From assembly GCA_944393305.1 (NCBI GenBank), contig CALXZS010000065.1, forward strand, positions 1 through 7,346: 7,346 bases of DNA, in the 5' to 3' direction. This DNA comes from an uncultured Clostridia bacterium. GTDB taxonomy: Bacteria > Bacillota > Clostridia > TANB77 > CAG-508. The position numbers and the translations under genes were made by a program. Positions 1-6,105 of this stretch are shown one piece after another. A model generated the notes under the pieces. That model was not told where the DNA came from, made no database searches, and saw only the letters and a program-made list of their open reading frames with translations. Numbering within the stretch: position 1 is the first letter of the stretch; every line of letters begins with the position of its first letter.

Positions 1-88
1 GCAAACCTGTTAATATTCCTACTATACCAATTTTTAATATTTCTTTTTTATTTTTTGGAATCATTTCATTTATTTTATTATTTTCCAT
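1..88 (-). CDS. N-terminus of an unrecognised membrane protein (partial)
   Basis: An ATG at 88 opens a frame that stays open for 29 codons to the left edge. The peptide starts MENNKINEMIPKNKK and then turns hydrophobic (EILKIGIVGILTGL), which looks like a short charged cytoplasmic tail entering a first transmembrane helix. The ribosome site is weak (AAAGAG about 11 bases before the ATG), but the base pattern and absence of stops fit a real start. It follows the DtxR-like gene in the same direction, so it might be a transporter under that regulator, but too little is visible to name a family. The function is unknown and the call is tentative. Confidence 0.5.
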   Translation of the reverse strand, partial: MENNKINEMIPKNKKEILKIGIVGILTGL

Positions 89-115
89 AAATTTATTTTC
101 TCTTTAAATTTCAAA

Positions 116-121
116 ATTATA
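116..121 (-). promoter_or_regulatory. possible -10 box for the left-edge partial gene
   Basis: On the minus strand this is a perfect TATAAT, preceded directly by TG, 27 bases before the ATG at 88. I see no convincing -35 at 16-18 bases upstream, because the spacer falls in the T-run of the adjacent hairpin. In such AT-rich DNA a lone TATAAT is weak evidence. Confidence 0.25.
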
Positions 122-150
122 CAAAAAAAAACATATTATCTATGTTTTTT
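122..150. terminator. AT-rich terminator-like hairpin, possibly bidirectional
   Basis: AAAAAACATA (126-135) and TATGTTTTTT (141-150) are perfect 10-base inverted repeats around a 5-base loop. On the minus strand the right half of the stem runs into nine T residues, and on the plus strand six T residues close the stem. It lies after element A and before the left-edge gene, where the minus-strand transcript of the DtxR-like gene could end. The stem has only one G-C pair, so it would be a weak intrinsic terminator. Confidence 0.35.
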
Positions 151-160
151 AATAATTCTT

Positions 161-362
161 GTTACAGTTTACAGCTATAATCGTTATCATTCACAACTTT
201 AATTCTTAGCTTTAATATATATTCTTGAGCATTTCAAGCGAGCGTAGACGACGTAGGAGCGGAGCGTAACGTACGAGCGCTGATCGTAAGCGAACCGCGA
301 AGTGAAATGTGAAAGAATATATATTAAAGTTTAAGCAATTTATTTAAGCTGTAAATTGTAAC
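161..362 (+). repeat. element A: 202-bp nested inverted repeat with GC-rich core
   Basis: Three nested pairs of arms are visible. The outer arms 161-176 and 347-362 match at 15 of 16 bases (GTTACAGTTTACAGCT on the left). The middle arms 210-226 and 313-329 are a perfect 17-bp pair (CTTTAATATATATTCTT), extended by CTTA/TAAG across a one-base bulge. The inner arms are CATTTCA at 230-236 and TGAAATG at 303-309. Between the inner arms is a core of about 66 bp with 61% GC by hand count, in an AT-rich region. The core has no start codon with a ribosome site and encodes no plausible protein. Its last 52 bp (258-309) align without gaps at 36 of 52 positions to the minus strand of element B, which sets the strand given here. 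It lies 69 bp downstream of the DtxR-like gene. It may be a non-autonomous mobile element (MITE-like) or a structured RNA/cruciform element; its function is unknown. Confidence 0.75.
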
Positions 363-431
363 ATATTTAATAATATATGAATTATAATTTCAGTAATTGT
401 ATTAATTAATTTATATGTCTTATTATGATTT

Positions 432-812
432 TTAAATTTTAACTCCTTCCATATATTCTTCAATAAATTTTTCTAATTTTGCTGCTGTATGACATGATAT
501 GCAATGAGCTAACTTTTCTGTTTCCTCTTCTACTAAATTTTCATCTGTTTTAATGATATCTTTTAAAAATATTCTAAATAATCCATGCCTTCTTTGTATA
601 TACTTGGCTCTGGCTTCTCCATTTTTTGTAATGCTTATATTTTTATATTTTTCATAATTAATTAAACCTTGTTCTTTCAATAAATTCAAGGCATTATTAG
701 TGCTAGCCTTTGTAACTCCCATTGAATTTGCAATATCTGTTACTCTAACTATTTTATTTTTATTTTCTAATACATAAATTGTATATAGATACTCTTCTAA
801 TGAATCAGTCAT
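432..812 (-). CDS. DtxR/MntR-family metal-dependent regulator, short form with altered ligands
   Basis: This is a 126-residue DNA-binding regulator of the DtxR/MntR type. Such proteins repress or activate metal-transport genes when Mn or Fe occupies their sites. Residues 6-65 form the winged helix-turn-helix (EEYLYTIYVL, VTDIANSMGVTKASTNNALN, then the wing with YEKYKNISIT). Residues 70-121 form the dimerisation helices, starting RRHGLFRIFL. There is no C-terminal SH3/FeoA domain; it resembles B. subtilis MntR (about 142 aa) but is shorter. Aligned by eye to MntR ligands D8/E11/H77/E99/E102/H103, it has E7, Y10, H76, E99, A102 and H103, so two acidic ligands are missing. C104, C107 and H108 form a CxxCH motif beside H103. 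The start has GGAG 7 bases upstream, overlapping the end of the membrane-protein gene (3-bp gap), so the two genes are probably co-transcribed and translationally coupled. The family call is firm; the metal and the target genes are unknown. Confidence 0.82.
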   Translation of the reverse strand: MTDSLEEYLYTIYVLENKNKIVRVTDIANSMGVTKASTNNALNLLKEQGLINYEKYKNISITKNGEARAKYIQRRHGLFRIFLKDIIKTDENLVEEETEKLAHCISCHTAAKLEKFIEEYMEGVKI

Positions 813-815
813 TTT

Positions 816-1202
816 TTACTCCATTTTCATTTCTTTTGGTTTTATTTTTTTAGTTGTGAGTGCATTTGTTTGTGCCTCATTCCATCTCATTACTCTAATA
901 TTCTTATATGTGTCTAATACTTTTGAATATTTATCTCTTTCATCTTCCCAAACTGTTTCTGGGATTTTATCAAAACTATCGAATATTTTTTCCGCTTCAG
1001 CTAGATATATTACTTGCTCTTGTGGTGACATTTTGTCATATTTCTTAGCAAAGTTAGATAAATTATCTAACTTTTGGTTAGCATCAATAAAAGTAAAAAA
1101 GTCTTTTACTTTTATTCCAACCATTCTAATCTGAATGATTGCCATAGCAATTAATAACACAATAAATATGAATAATATGAATATAACCGCTAAAGCTTGC
1201 AT
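816..1202 (-). CDS. small single-pass membrane protein of unknown function
   Basis: I do not recognise this 128-residue protein. Residues 3-26 form one strongly hydrophobic helix (LAVIFILFIFIVLLIAMAII), with basic residues just after it (QIRMVGIKVK). This predicts an N-terminal anchor with a cytoplasmic remainder. The rest is charged and probably helical, with a run of alternating acidic and basic residues over 40-100 and a lysine-rich tail. There is no signal-peptidase site and no enzyme motif. The start is well supported by AAGGAG 9 bases before the ATG. It has its own promoter 35 bp upstream (1237-1265) and is followed after 3 bp by the DtxR-like gene, so the two form a small operon. It might act in the same metal response or in envelope stress, but that rests only on position. 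Confidence 0.8.
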   Translation of the reverse strand: MQALAVIFILFIFIVLLIAMAIIQIRMVGIKVKDFFTFIDANQKLDNLSNFAKKYDKMSPQEQVIYLAEAEKIFDSFDKIPETVWEDERDKYSKVLDTYKNIRVMRWNEAQTNALTTKKIKPKEMKME

Positions 1203-1236
1203 TATTGCCTTCTCCTTATCTTTAGATTTTGCCTAT

Positions 1237-1265
1237 ATTATATCATTTGTTTTTTTACTTTGCAA
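1237..1265 (-). promoter_or_regulatory. sigma-A promoter of the membrane-protein / DtxR-like operon
   Basis: Read on the minus strand: TTGCAA (1265-1260, 4 of 6 matches to the -35 consensus), a 17-base spacer, then a perfect TATAAT (1242-1237) with an upstream TGA making an extended -10. It lies in the 77-bp gap after clpC and points at the gene starting at 1202. No terminator hairpin is visible after the clpC stop, so heat-shock transcription may also read through into this pair. Confidence 0.75.
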
Positions 1266-1279
1266 TAATCTTGTGCTTT

Positions 1280-3706
1280 TTACGAAACTTTTATTTCATC
1301 ACTTTCTGCTGTTACTTTGACAGTATTTTTTACTTTACCATCTAGCATTGCTTCTGCGATTTTGTCTTCAATCATATTTTGTATAGCTCTTTTTAATGGT
1401 CTTGCACCATATACATTATCTGTTCCTTTTTTTATTACTAATTCTTTTGCTTTATCATCTACTTCAAGTTTTATTCCTTGTATTTTTAATAATTTAGCAA
1501 CATTTCCTATCATTATATTCACTATTTGTTTTATCTCTTTTTCTTCTAGTTTATGGAATACAATTATTTCATCTATACGATTTAAGAATTCTGGTTTGAA
1601 TTCTTTTTTTAGTTCTCCCATAACATCTTTTTTAATGTCTTCATATTCTTTTTCTAAATTATCTTTTTCTTGTATAAATCCTAAAGTTTTCTTTTCTGTA
1701 ATTAGTTTTGCCCCTACATTTGATGTCATTATTATTACAGTATTTTTGAAATTTACAGTTCTTCCTTGAGAATCTGTAAGTCTACCATCATCTAATACTT
1801 GAAGTAGCATATTCATTACATCTGGATGTGCTTTTTCAATTTCATCAAACAATATTACTGAATAAGGTTTTCTTCTTATTTTTTCAGTAAGTTGTCCTGC
1901 CTCATCATAACCTACATATCCTGGAGGTGAACCTATAAGTTTAGCCACTGAATGTGATTCCATATATTCTGACATATCTATTCTAATTAAAGAATCTTCA
2001 CTTCCAAATAGATTTTCTGCTAAGGCTTTTGATAGTTCTGTTTTACCAACCCCAGTTGGACCTAAGAAAAGAAATGAACCTATTGGCTTATTAGGGTCTT
2101 TTAGTCCCATTCTACTTCTTTTTATTGCCTTTGCAACTGCTGTAACTGCTTCGTCTTGACCAATTACTCTTTTATGCAAATTTTCTTCTAAGTTTTTTAA
2201 TTTATCGTTTTCACTTTGTGACACTTTTGTTACAGGTATACCTGTCCATGAAGAAATTACATTTGCTATATCTTCTTCTTTTAGTGTTGATATTTTTTTG
2301 CTTTTTTTGTTTTCCCAATCTTTTCTTGCTTCTTCTAGTTCTTTCTTTTTTGTATTTTCTTTATCTCTTAATTTTGCTGCTTTTTCAAAGTTTTGAACTC
2401 TGATTGCTTCTTCTTTTTCTTTATCTAATTTTTCTATTTCATCTTTTATTCCTTTAAAGCTTTCTGGTTCTGTATAACTTTTCATTCTAACTTTAGAAGC
2501 TGCTTCATCTATAAGGTCTATTGCTTTGTCTGGTAAAAATCTATCATTTATATATCTTGAAGATAGTTCTACTGCTGATTTTATAGCTTCATCAGTTATT
2601 TTTACATTATGATGTGCTTCATATTTGTCTCTTAGTCCTTTTAAAATTTGAATTGTTTCTTCTTCAGTTGGTTCATTTACAGTTACTGGGCTAAATCTTC
2701 TCTCTAATGCTGCATCTTTTTCAATATATTTTCTATATTCTTTTAGTGTTGTTGCTCCTATTAATTGAATTTCTCCTCTTGCTAAAAGTGGTTTTAAAAT
2801 ATTTGCTGCATCAACTGCACCTTCTGCTGAACCTGCACCAACTATTGTATGAATTTCATCTATAAATATTATTACGTCTCCTGCTTTTCTTACTTCTTTT
2901 AATGCCTTTTTTATTCTTTCTTCAAAATCTCCTCTATATTTTGCACCAGCTACCATACTAGCAATATCTAAGCTTACTACTCTTTTATTTTTTAGTATTT
3001 CTGGTACATCTCCTGCTACTATTTTTTCAGCTAACCCTTCTGCTACTGCTGTTTTACCAACACCTGGTTCACCTATTAAACATGGGTTATTTTTTGTTCT
3101 TCTTGAAAGAATTTGAATTACTCTTTGTATTTCTTCTCTTCTTCCTATAACAGGGTCTAACTTCCCTTCTTTGGCTTGTTTTGTTAAGTCTACTCCATAT
3201 TGATTTAATGTTGGAGTTGAATTATAGCTACCTTTATTTGAACTCCTTTCATCTTCTCCATTTGAGCCTTCTTCATTTAGAACTTTTACAAGTTCATTAT
3301 ATAGCATTTGTGGATTTACATTTTCTTGAAGCATTATTCTAGTAGCAACACTATCTCCTTCTTTCATTATGCCTATTAGTAAATGTTCTGTGCCTATATA
3401 TTCAGTACCTGTTCTTCTAGCTTCTAAGAATGCACTTTCTATAACTCTTTTACTTCTAGGAGTAAAACTCATTTGATTGCTATCTTCTATTTCTTCACCT
3501 ATACCTACTATTTCTTCAATTTCTTGCTTTACATTTTCGGCAGAAATACCTTGGTTTTCTAGCACTTTACTTGCTACTCCTGTGCCTTCTTCGATTAAAC
3601 CATATAGTAAGTGTTCAGTTCCTATGTAATTATGTCCTAATTCCATTGCTAAATCTTGAGCTAATTCTAAAGCTTTTTCAGCTCTAGCTGTAAATTTATA
3701 ATACAT
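1280..3706 (-). CDS. clpC: ClpC, AAA+ unfoldase of the ClpCP protease
   Basis: This is the 808-residue cytoplasmic hexameric ATPase that unfolds proteins and feeds them to ClpP; B. subtilis ClpC is about 810 aa. Two Clp_N repeats occupy roughly 1-70 and 80-145. Each carries GTEHLL, with E31 and E107 matching the phosphoarginine-binding E32 and E106 of B. subtilis. The first ATPase has Walker A GEPGVGKTA (212-220), Walker B ending DE at 283-284, pore loop KYRG (257-260) and arginine finger ERRF (335-338). The middle domain (about 410-470) has a UVR-like coiled coil (FEKAAKLRDKE) that binds McsB/MecA-type adaptors. The second ATPase has GPTGVGKTE (549-557), Walker B ending DE at 621-622, pore loop GYVG (596-599) and sensor 2 GARPLKR (767-773). 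LGF at 675-677 is the ClpP-docking loop. AAAGGAGG, 6 bases before the ATG, lies inside the last codons of mcsB with a 1-bp gap, so translation is probably coupled. Nothing essential is missing. Confidence 0.98.
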   Translation of the reverse strand: MYYKFTARAEKALELAQDLAMELGHNYIGTEHLLYGLIEEGTGVASKVLENQGISAENVKQEIEEIVGIGEEIEDSNQMSFTPRSKRVIESAFLEARRTGTEYIGTEHLLIGIMKEGDSVATRIMLQENVNPQMLYNELVKVLNEEGSNGEDERSSNKGSYNSTPTLNQYGVDLTKQAKEGKLDPVIGRREEIQRVIQILSRRTKNNPCLIGEPGVGKTAVAEGLAEKIVAGDVPEILKNKRVVSLDIASMVAGAKYRGDFEERIKKALKEVRKAGDVIIFIDEIHTIVGAGSAEGAVDAANILKPLLARGEIQLIGATTLKEYRKYIEKDAALERRFSPVTVNEPTEEETIQILKGLRDKYEAHHNVKITDEAIKSAVELSSRYINDRFLPDKAIDLIDEAASKVRMKSYTEPESFKGIKDEIEKLDKEKEEAIRVQNFEKAAKLRDKENTKKKELEEARKDWENKKSKKISTLKEEDIANVISSWTGIPVTKVSQSENDKLKNLEENLHKRVIGQDEAVTAVAKAIKRSRMGLKDPNKPIGSFLFLGPTGVGKTELSKALAENLFGSEDSLIRIDMSEYMESHSVAKLIGSPPGYVGYDEAGQLTEKIRRKPYSVILFDEIEKAHPDVMNMLLQVLDDGRLTDSQGRTVNFKNTVIIMTSNVGAKLITEKKTLGFIQEKDNLEKEYEDIKKDVMGELKKEFKPEFLNRIDEIIVFHKLEEKEIKQIVNIMIGNVAKLLKIQGIKLEVDDKAKELVIKKGTDNVYGARPLKRAIQNMIEDKIAEAMLDGKVKNTVKVTAESDEIKVS

Positions 3707-3707
3707 A

Positions 3708-4724
3708 TTAATCCTCCTTTACTATTTGTTTTATTATTTCGCACCTTGCAATATCTTGATTTAAAACAGATAATTTCTTACCAACTCTTTTTTGAATATT
3801 AGCTGGTTTTGTATATAAAATTAATTCTGCAACTTTTTTATCTGTTAATTCTTTTATAATGCCTAAGTCTGTTCCTAACTTAACACTAGAAATTAACTCT
3901 ATTGCTTCATCTTCACTTAGTCTTCTTGCATTTGTTAGTATTCCATAATCTCTATATACTTTATCTTCTAATTTTACAGAATTTTTTGTTAAATATTTTC
4001 TTGCTATTCTTTCTTGTTCTATTATTTTTTGAGTAATTAAGTTTAGATTTTTTGCTATTTCTTTTTCTGTAATACCTAGTGTTTGATTATTTGCTATTTG
4101 GTATATATCTCCTTCTGCTTTTGTTCCTTCTCCATATATACCTCTAACATTCATACCTAAATTATTTACTACATTTAACATTTTTGACAAATTTCCTGTC
4201 ATTTCTAATCCAGGAATATGTACAAGTGTAGATATTTTTAAACCTGTACCTACATTTGTTGGACATGCTGTTAAATATCCATATTTTTGATGATAACTAT
4301 ATGGAAGTAACTCTTCAAGTTTTTCATCTATTTCTATTGCTAGGTTTAGAATATTATCTATATCTAGTCCTGATGTGAATACTTGTAATTTTATATGATC
4401 TTCTTCATTTACCATTATACAAATATTTTCTTCATCATTTATTATTATTGCTGTATATGGCATTTTAGTTCTTGCAAAATCTGGACTGATTATATGCTTT
4501 TCTACTAAACTTTGTTTTGTTACATCATCCATATCTTCCATACTAATAAATTTTAAATTATACCCTATTAATGGTGTTATATCTTTTATTTTATTATATA
4601 TTTCTTTTAATTCTTCTTCTGTGCATTTATTTGTAAAAGGGTATCCTTTAATATTTCTTGACAATCTTACTCTTGAACTTAATACAACATCTGATTCTTT
4701 TCCATTTTGAACATACCAATTCAT
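3708..4724 (-). CDS. mcsB: McsB protein-arginine kinase
   Basis: This 338-residue guanidino kinase phosphorylates arginine in proteins, including CtsR, and tags clients for ClpCP. It has the phosphagen-kinase catalytic fold: phosphate-binding arginines in SSRVRLSRN (16-24), acidic NEEDH (106-110), the CPTNVGTG cysteine loop (154-161) and RGIYGEG with E199 (194-200). B. subtilis McsB is about 363 aa; this one is shorter mainly at the N-terminus, and its start matches the conserved ESDVVLSSR block. The C-terminal allosteric phosphoarginine pocket, normally RDxxRA, reads QDIARC (323-328), so its first arginine and final alanine are replaced. The ATG shares its A with the mcsA stop (TAATG), with AAAGGAG 11 bases upstream, indicating coupled translation and matched amounts of activator and kinase. 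The identity is secure; normal allosteric control is uncertain. Confidence 0.97.
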   Translation of the reverse strand: MNWYVQNGKESDVVLSSRVRLSRNIKGYPFTNKCTEEELKEIYNKIKDITPLIGYNLKFISMEDMDDVTKQSLVEKHIISPDFARTKMPYTAIIINDEENICIMVNEEDHIKLQVFTSGLDIDNILNLAIEIDEKLEELLPYSYHQKYGYLTACPTNVGTGLKISTLVHIPGLEMTGNLSKMLNVVNNLGMNVRGIYGEGTKAEGDIYQIANNQTLGITEKEIAKNLNLITQKIIEQERIARKYLTKNSVKLEDKVYRDYGILTNARRLSEDEAIELISSVKLGTDLGIIKELTDKKVAELILYTKPANIQKRVGKKLSVLNQDIARCEIIKQIVKED

Positions 4725-5257
4725 TATTTATCAATCTCCTTTATTTTATCTCTTATTTTTGCGGCATCTTCATACCTTTCTTCTTTTACAGCTTTATCTA
4801 ACTGTTTCTTTAAATCATCTAATTCATCTTGCTTTTTATCTTTTCCTTGTTTTTTAGGTTTTACTTTTTGGTTATTATCCGCATTTAGATTTTTAATTCC
4901 TCTACCAATGTGTTTTGAAGTTCCGTGTAGATTTTTTAGTAATGAATCTATTGGACTTGAGAAAATATCATAACAATCGCTACATCCAAACATTCCAGTG
5001 TTTATAAAATCATCGTAAGTCATTCCACAAGTTTTGCACTTTGTATTACTTGAGCTTAAGCTTGGAATTAAACTATTTTCTGCATAATCATTAAAGAAAT
5101 CTCCTAAGAAACTACTGAAATTGATTGGTATATCAATATTATCTACTCCTAATTTTCTTGCACAATCTGTGCATAATATAAGCTCTTTTTTTACTCCATT
5201 TATAATTTGTGTATATCTAAAGTTTGCCTCATTTTTTCCACAATTTTGACACAACAT
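4724..5257 (-). CDS. mcsA: McsA, zinc-binding activator of McsB
   Basis: This 177-residue cytoplasmic protein activates McsB kinase and senses metal or thiol stress through its cysteines. All four CxxC pairs are present: CQNC (3-6), CTDC (29-32), CKTC (74-77) and CSDC (92-95), the usual two zinc-finger modules. A lysine-rich linker (about 125-143) leads to a C-terminal UVR domain (about 143-177) with the typical YEDAAKIRDKI heptads, expected to contact McsB or ClpC. The start is fixed by the first CxxC and by GAGGAGGT about 7 bases upstream. It lies 27 bp after ctsR and overlaps mcsB by one base. Length and motif order are normal for the family. Confidence 0.96.
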   Translation of the reverse strand: MLCQNCGKNEANFRYTQIINGVKKELILCTDCARKLGVDNIDIPINFSSFLGDFFNDYAENSLIPSLSSSNTKCKTCGMTYDDFINTGMFGCSDCYDIFSSPIDSLLKNLHGTSKHIGRGIKNLNADNNQKVKPKKQGKDKKQDELDDLKKQLDKAVKEERYEDAAKIRDKIKEIDK

Positions 5258-5284
5258 GTTAATTACCTCCTCGTTATAATAGAT

Positions 5285-5728
5285 TTAAACTAAATTTATG
5301 AGCATATTTTTAAATATTTTTGCTCTTATTTCATCTTTAGTTTCTTTTGGCAAAGTCAGTACTTTGTCACTTGTTGCACCTTTTATTAGTCTTGCTTCTT
5401 TTTCTTCTATAATGTCATAATCTAGAAAGTTTTTTACGAATATTTCAACTTCTTTTGCTGAGATTGAATCTCCTATACTGTTTATAATATGCATTAAATA
5501 ATCACTATGAGTAATATTTACTTTTCTTATTTTAATGCATCCTCCACCACCTCTTGAGCTTTCTACATAATAGCCTTGCATTGGGGTGAATCTGGTAGAT
5601 ATAACATAGTTGATTTGTGATGGTACACAATTAAAATGTTCAGCTAAGTCATTTCTTTGTATTACAGCATAGTCATCATCTTCTAGCATTTCTTTAATAA
5701 AATCTTCTATTACGTCTGAAATCCTCAT
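5285..5728 (-). CDS. ctsR: CtsR, class III heat-shock repressor
   Basis: This 147-residue dimeric repressor (about 154 aa in B. subtilis) controls clp genes and its own operon, losing DNA binding on heating. The N-terminal domain holds the helix-turn-helix with the family signature FNCVPSQINYVISTRF (32-47). The glycine-rich wing RGGGG (59-63) is the thermosensor loop whose arginine McsB can phosphorylate. The C-terminal domain (about 75-147) is helical and mediates dimerisation. The start has AGGGGAG about 8 bases upstream. As first gene of the operon it sits directly behind the CtsR heptamers at 5768-5790, so autoregulation is clear from the sequence. Confidence 0.97.
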   Translation of the reverse strand: MRISDVIEDFIKEMLEDDDYAVIQRNDLAEHFNCVPSQINYVISTRFTPMQGYYVESSRGGGGCIKIRKVNITHSDYLMHIINSIGDSISAKEVEIFVKNFLDYDIIEEKEARLIKGATSDKVLTLPKETKDEIRAKIFKNMLINLV

Positions 5729-5767
5729 TTTCTCATCTCCCCTTTTTCTACATCTTCCGATTCTATT

Positions 5768-5790
5768 TTTGACTTTGACTTTCTTTGACT
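5768..5790 (-). promoter_or_regulatory. CtsR operator, triple heptamer
   Basis: On the minus strand this reads AGTCAAA-GAA-AGTCAAA (5790-5774), an exact match to the CtsR consensus RGTCAAA-NAN-RGTCAAA. A third AGTCAAA (5774-5768) follows, sharing one base with the second. The site starts at the predicted transcription start (about 5790) and covers about the first 23 transcribed bases, so bound CtsR would block initiation or early elongation. Confidence 0.92.
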
Positions 5791-5796
5791 TTTATT

Positions 5797-5825
5797 AGTA
5801 TATACCCTTTTACATAAAATGTCAA
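5797..5825 (-). promoter_or_regulatory. sigma-A promoter of the ctsR-mcsA-mcsB-clpC operon
   Basis: On the minus strand: a perfect -35 TTGACA (5825-5820), a 17-base spacer, and -10 TATACT (5802-5797). The predicted start near 5790 gives a leader of about 62 bases before the ctsR ATG. This is a strong housekeeping promoter held down by the CtsR operator just downstream. No CIRCE (HrcA) element is visible. Confidence 0.92.
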
Positions 5826-5863
5826 TAGTTTTTTTATATTTTTTTGAAATTTTTTGGAGGCGG

Positions 5864-6033
5864 GTTACAGTTCATCAATATATACTAAAACACCAATATA
5901 CATTCCTACACATTTCACGGCGCGGGTCGCCTCTGGCTCCAGCTTGCACGTTGCACTCCGCTTTTGCAAGCTTCGTTCACTGAAATGTTTTAGAATGTAT
6001 ATTGGTGTTTATATAAATTCACTGAACTGTAAC
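5864..6033 (-). repeat. element B: 170-bp nested inverted repeat with GC-rich core
   Basis: This has the same architecture as element A. The outer arms GTTACAGTTCA (5864-5874) and its exact complement (6023-6033) pair perfectly. The middle arms 5888-5905 and 5993-6010 pair over 18 bp (AAACACCAATATACATTC). The inner arms are CATTTCA (5911-5917) and TGAAATG (5981-5987). A further stem inside the core pairs AGCTTGCA (5941-5948) with TGCAAGCT (5965-5972). The core 5918-5980 is about 63% GC by hand count. Read on the minus strand, 5962-5911 aligns gap-free to 258-309 of element A at 36 of 52 positions. It sits between the 3' end of the lectin-fold gene and the heat-shock promoter, 38 bp from the -35. 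Neither strand ends in a clear T-run, so it is not a standard terminator. Its function is unknown. Confidence 0.75.
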
Positions 6034-6070
6034 TATGTGTCCCCAAAATATTTTTATTGAAGACATTTTT

Positions 6071-6092
6071 TATGGCTACTCTCAGTGCCATA
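6071..6092 (-). other. small hairpin just downstream of the variable 3' end
   Basis: TATGGC (6071-6076) and GCCATA (6087-6092) form a perfect 6-bp stem around a 10-base loop that reads ACTGAGAGTA on the minus strand and contains GAGA. It starts 13 bases after the TAG stop. On the minus strand it is followed by A residues, so it is not an intrinsic terminator. DGR targets commonly carry a hairpin/cruciform with a GRNA-type loop just after the variable region, which aids retrohoming. The position fits; the stem is shorter and the loop longer than the best-studied cases. Confidence 0.5.
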
Positions 6093-6105
6093 TCAGCATA
6101 CAGTA

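Noticed and set aside
230..309. CRISPR array or tandem repeat in the GC-rich core of element A
   Set aside because: The GCG/CGTA-like words recur irregularly, with no constant repeat length or spacers.
161..362. Element A (and B) as ordinary rho-independent terminators
   Set aside because: Arms are too long and nested, the stem interior is a 60-base GC-rich core instead of a short loop, and no T-run directly follows either element.
148..374. TTTAATAAT flanking element A as proof of transposition
   Set aside because: The two copies are offset by 4 and 3 bases from the element ends and could arise by chance in AT-rich DNA; element B shows no such flanking repeat.
741..760. CxxCH of the regulator as a c-type cytochrome haem site
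   Set aside because: The motif begins at residue 104 (about 501-488) in a cytoplasmic DNA-binding protein without a signal peptide, so covalent haem attachment is implausible; an altered metal site is more likely.
1317..1769. Plus-strand open frame of 150 codons opposite clpC
   Set aside because: It is the antisense shadow of a clearly coding AAA+ domain; AT-rich genes often leave hydrophobic antisense frames.
5854..6060. Plus-strand open frame of 68 codons across element B
   Set aside because: It is made of palindrome arms and core, has no homology-like features I recognise, and element B has no matching frame in element A.
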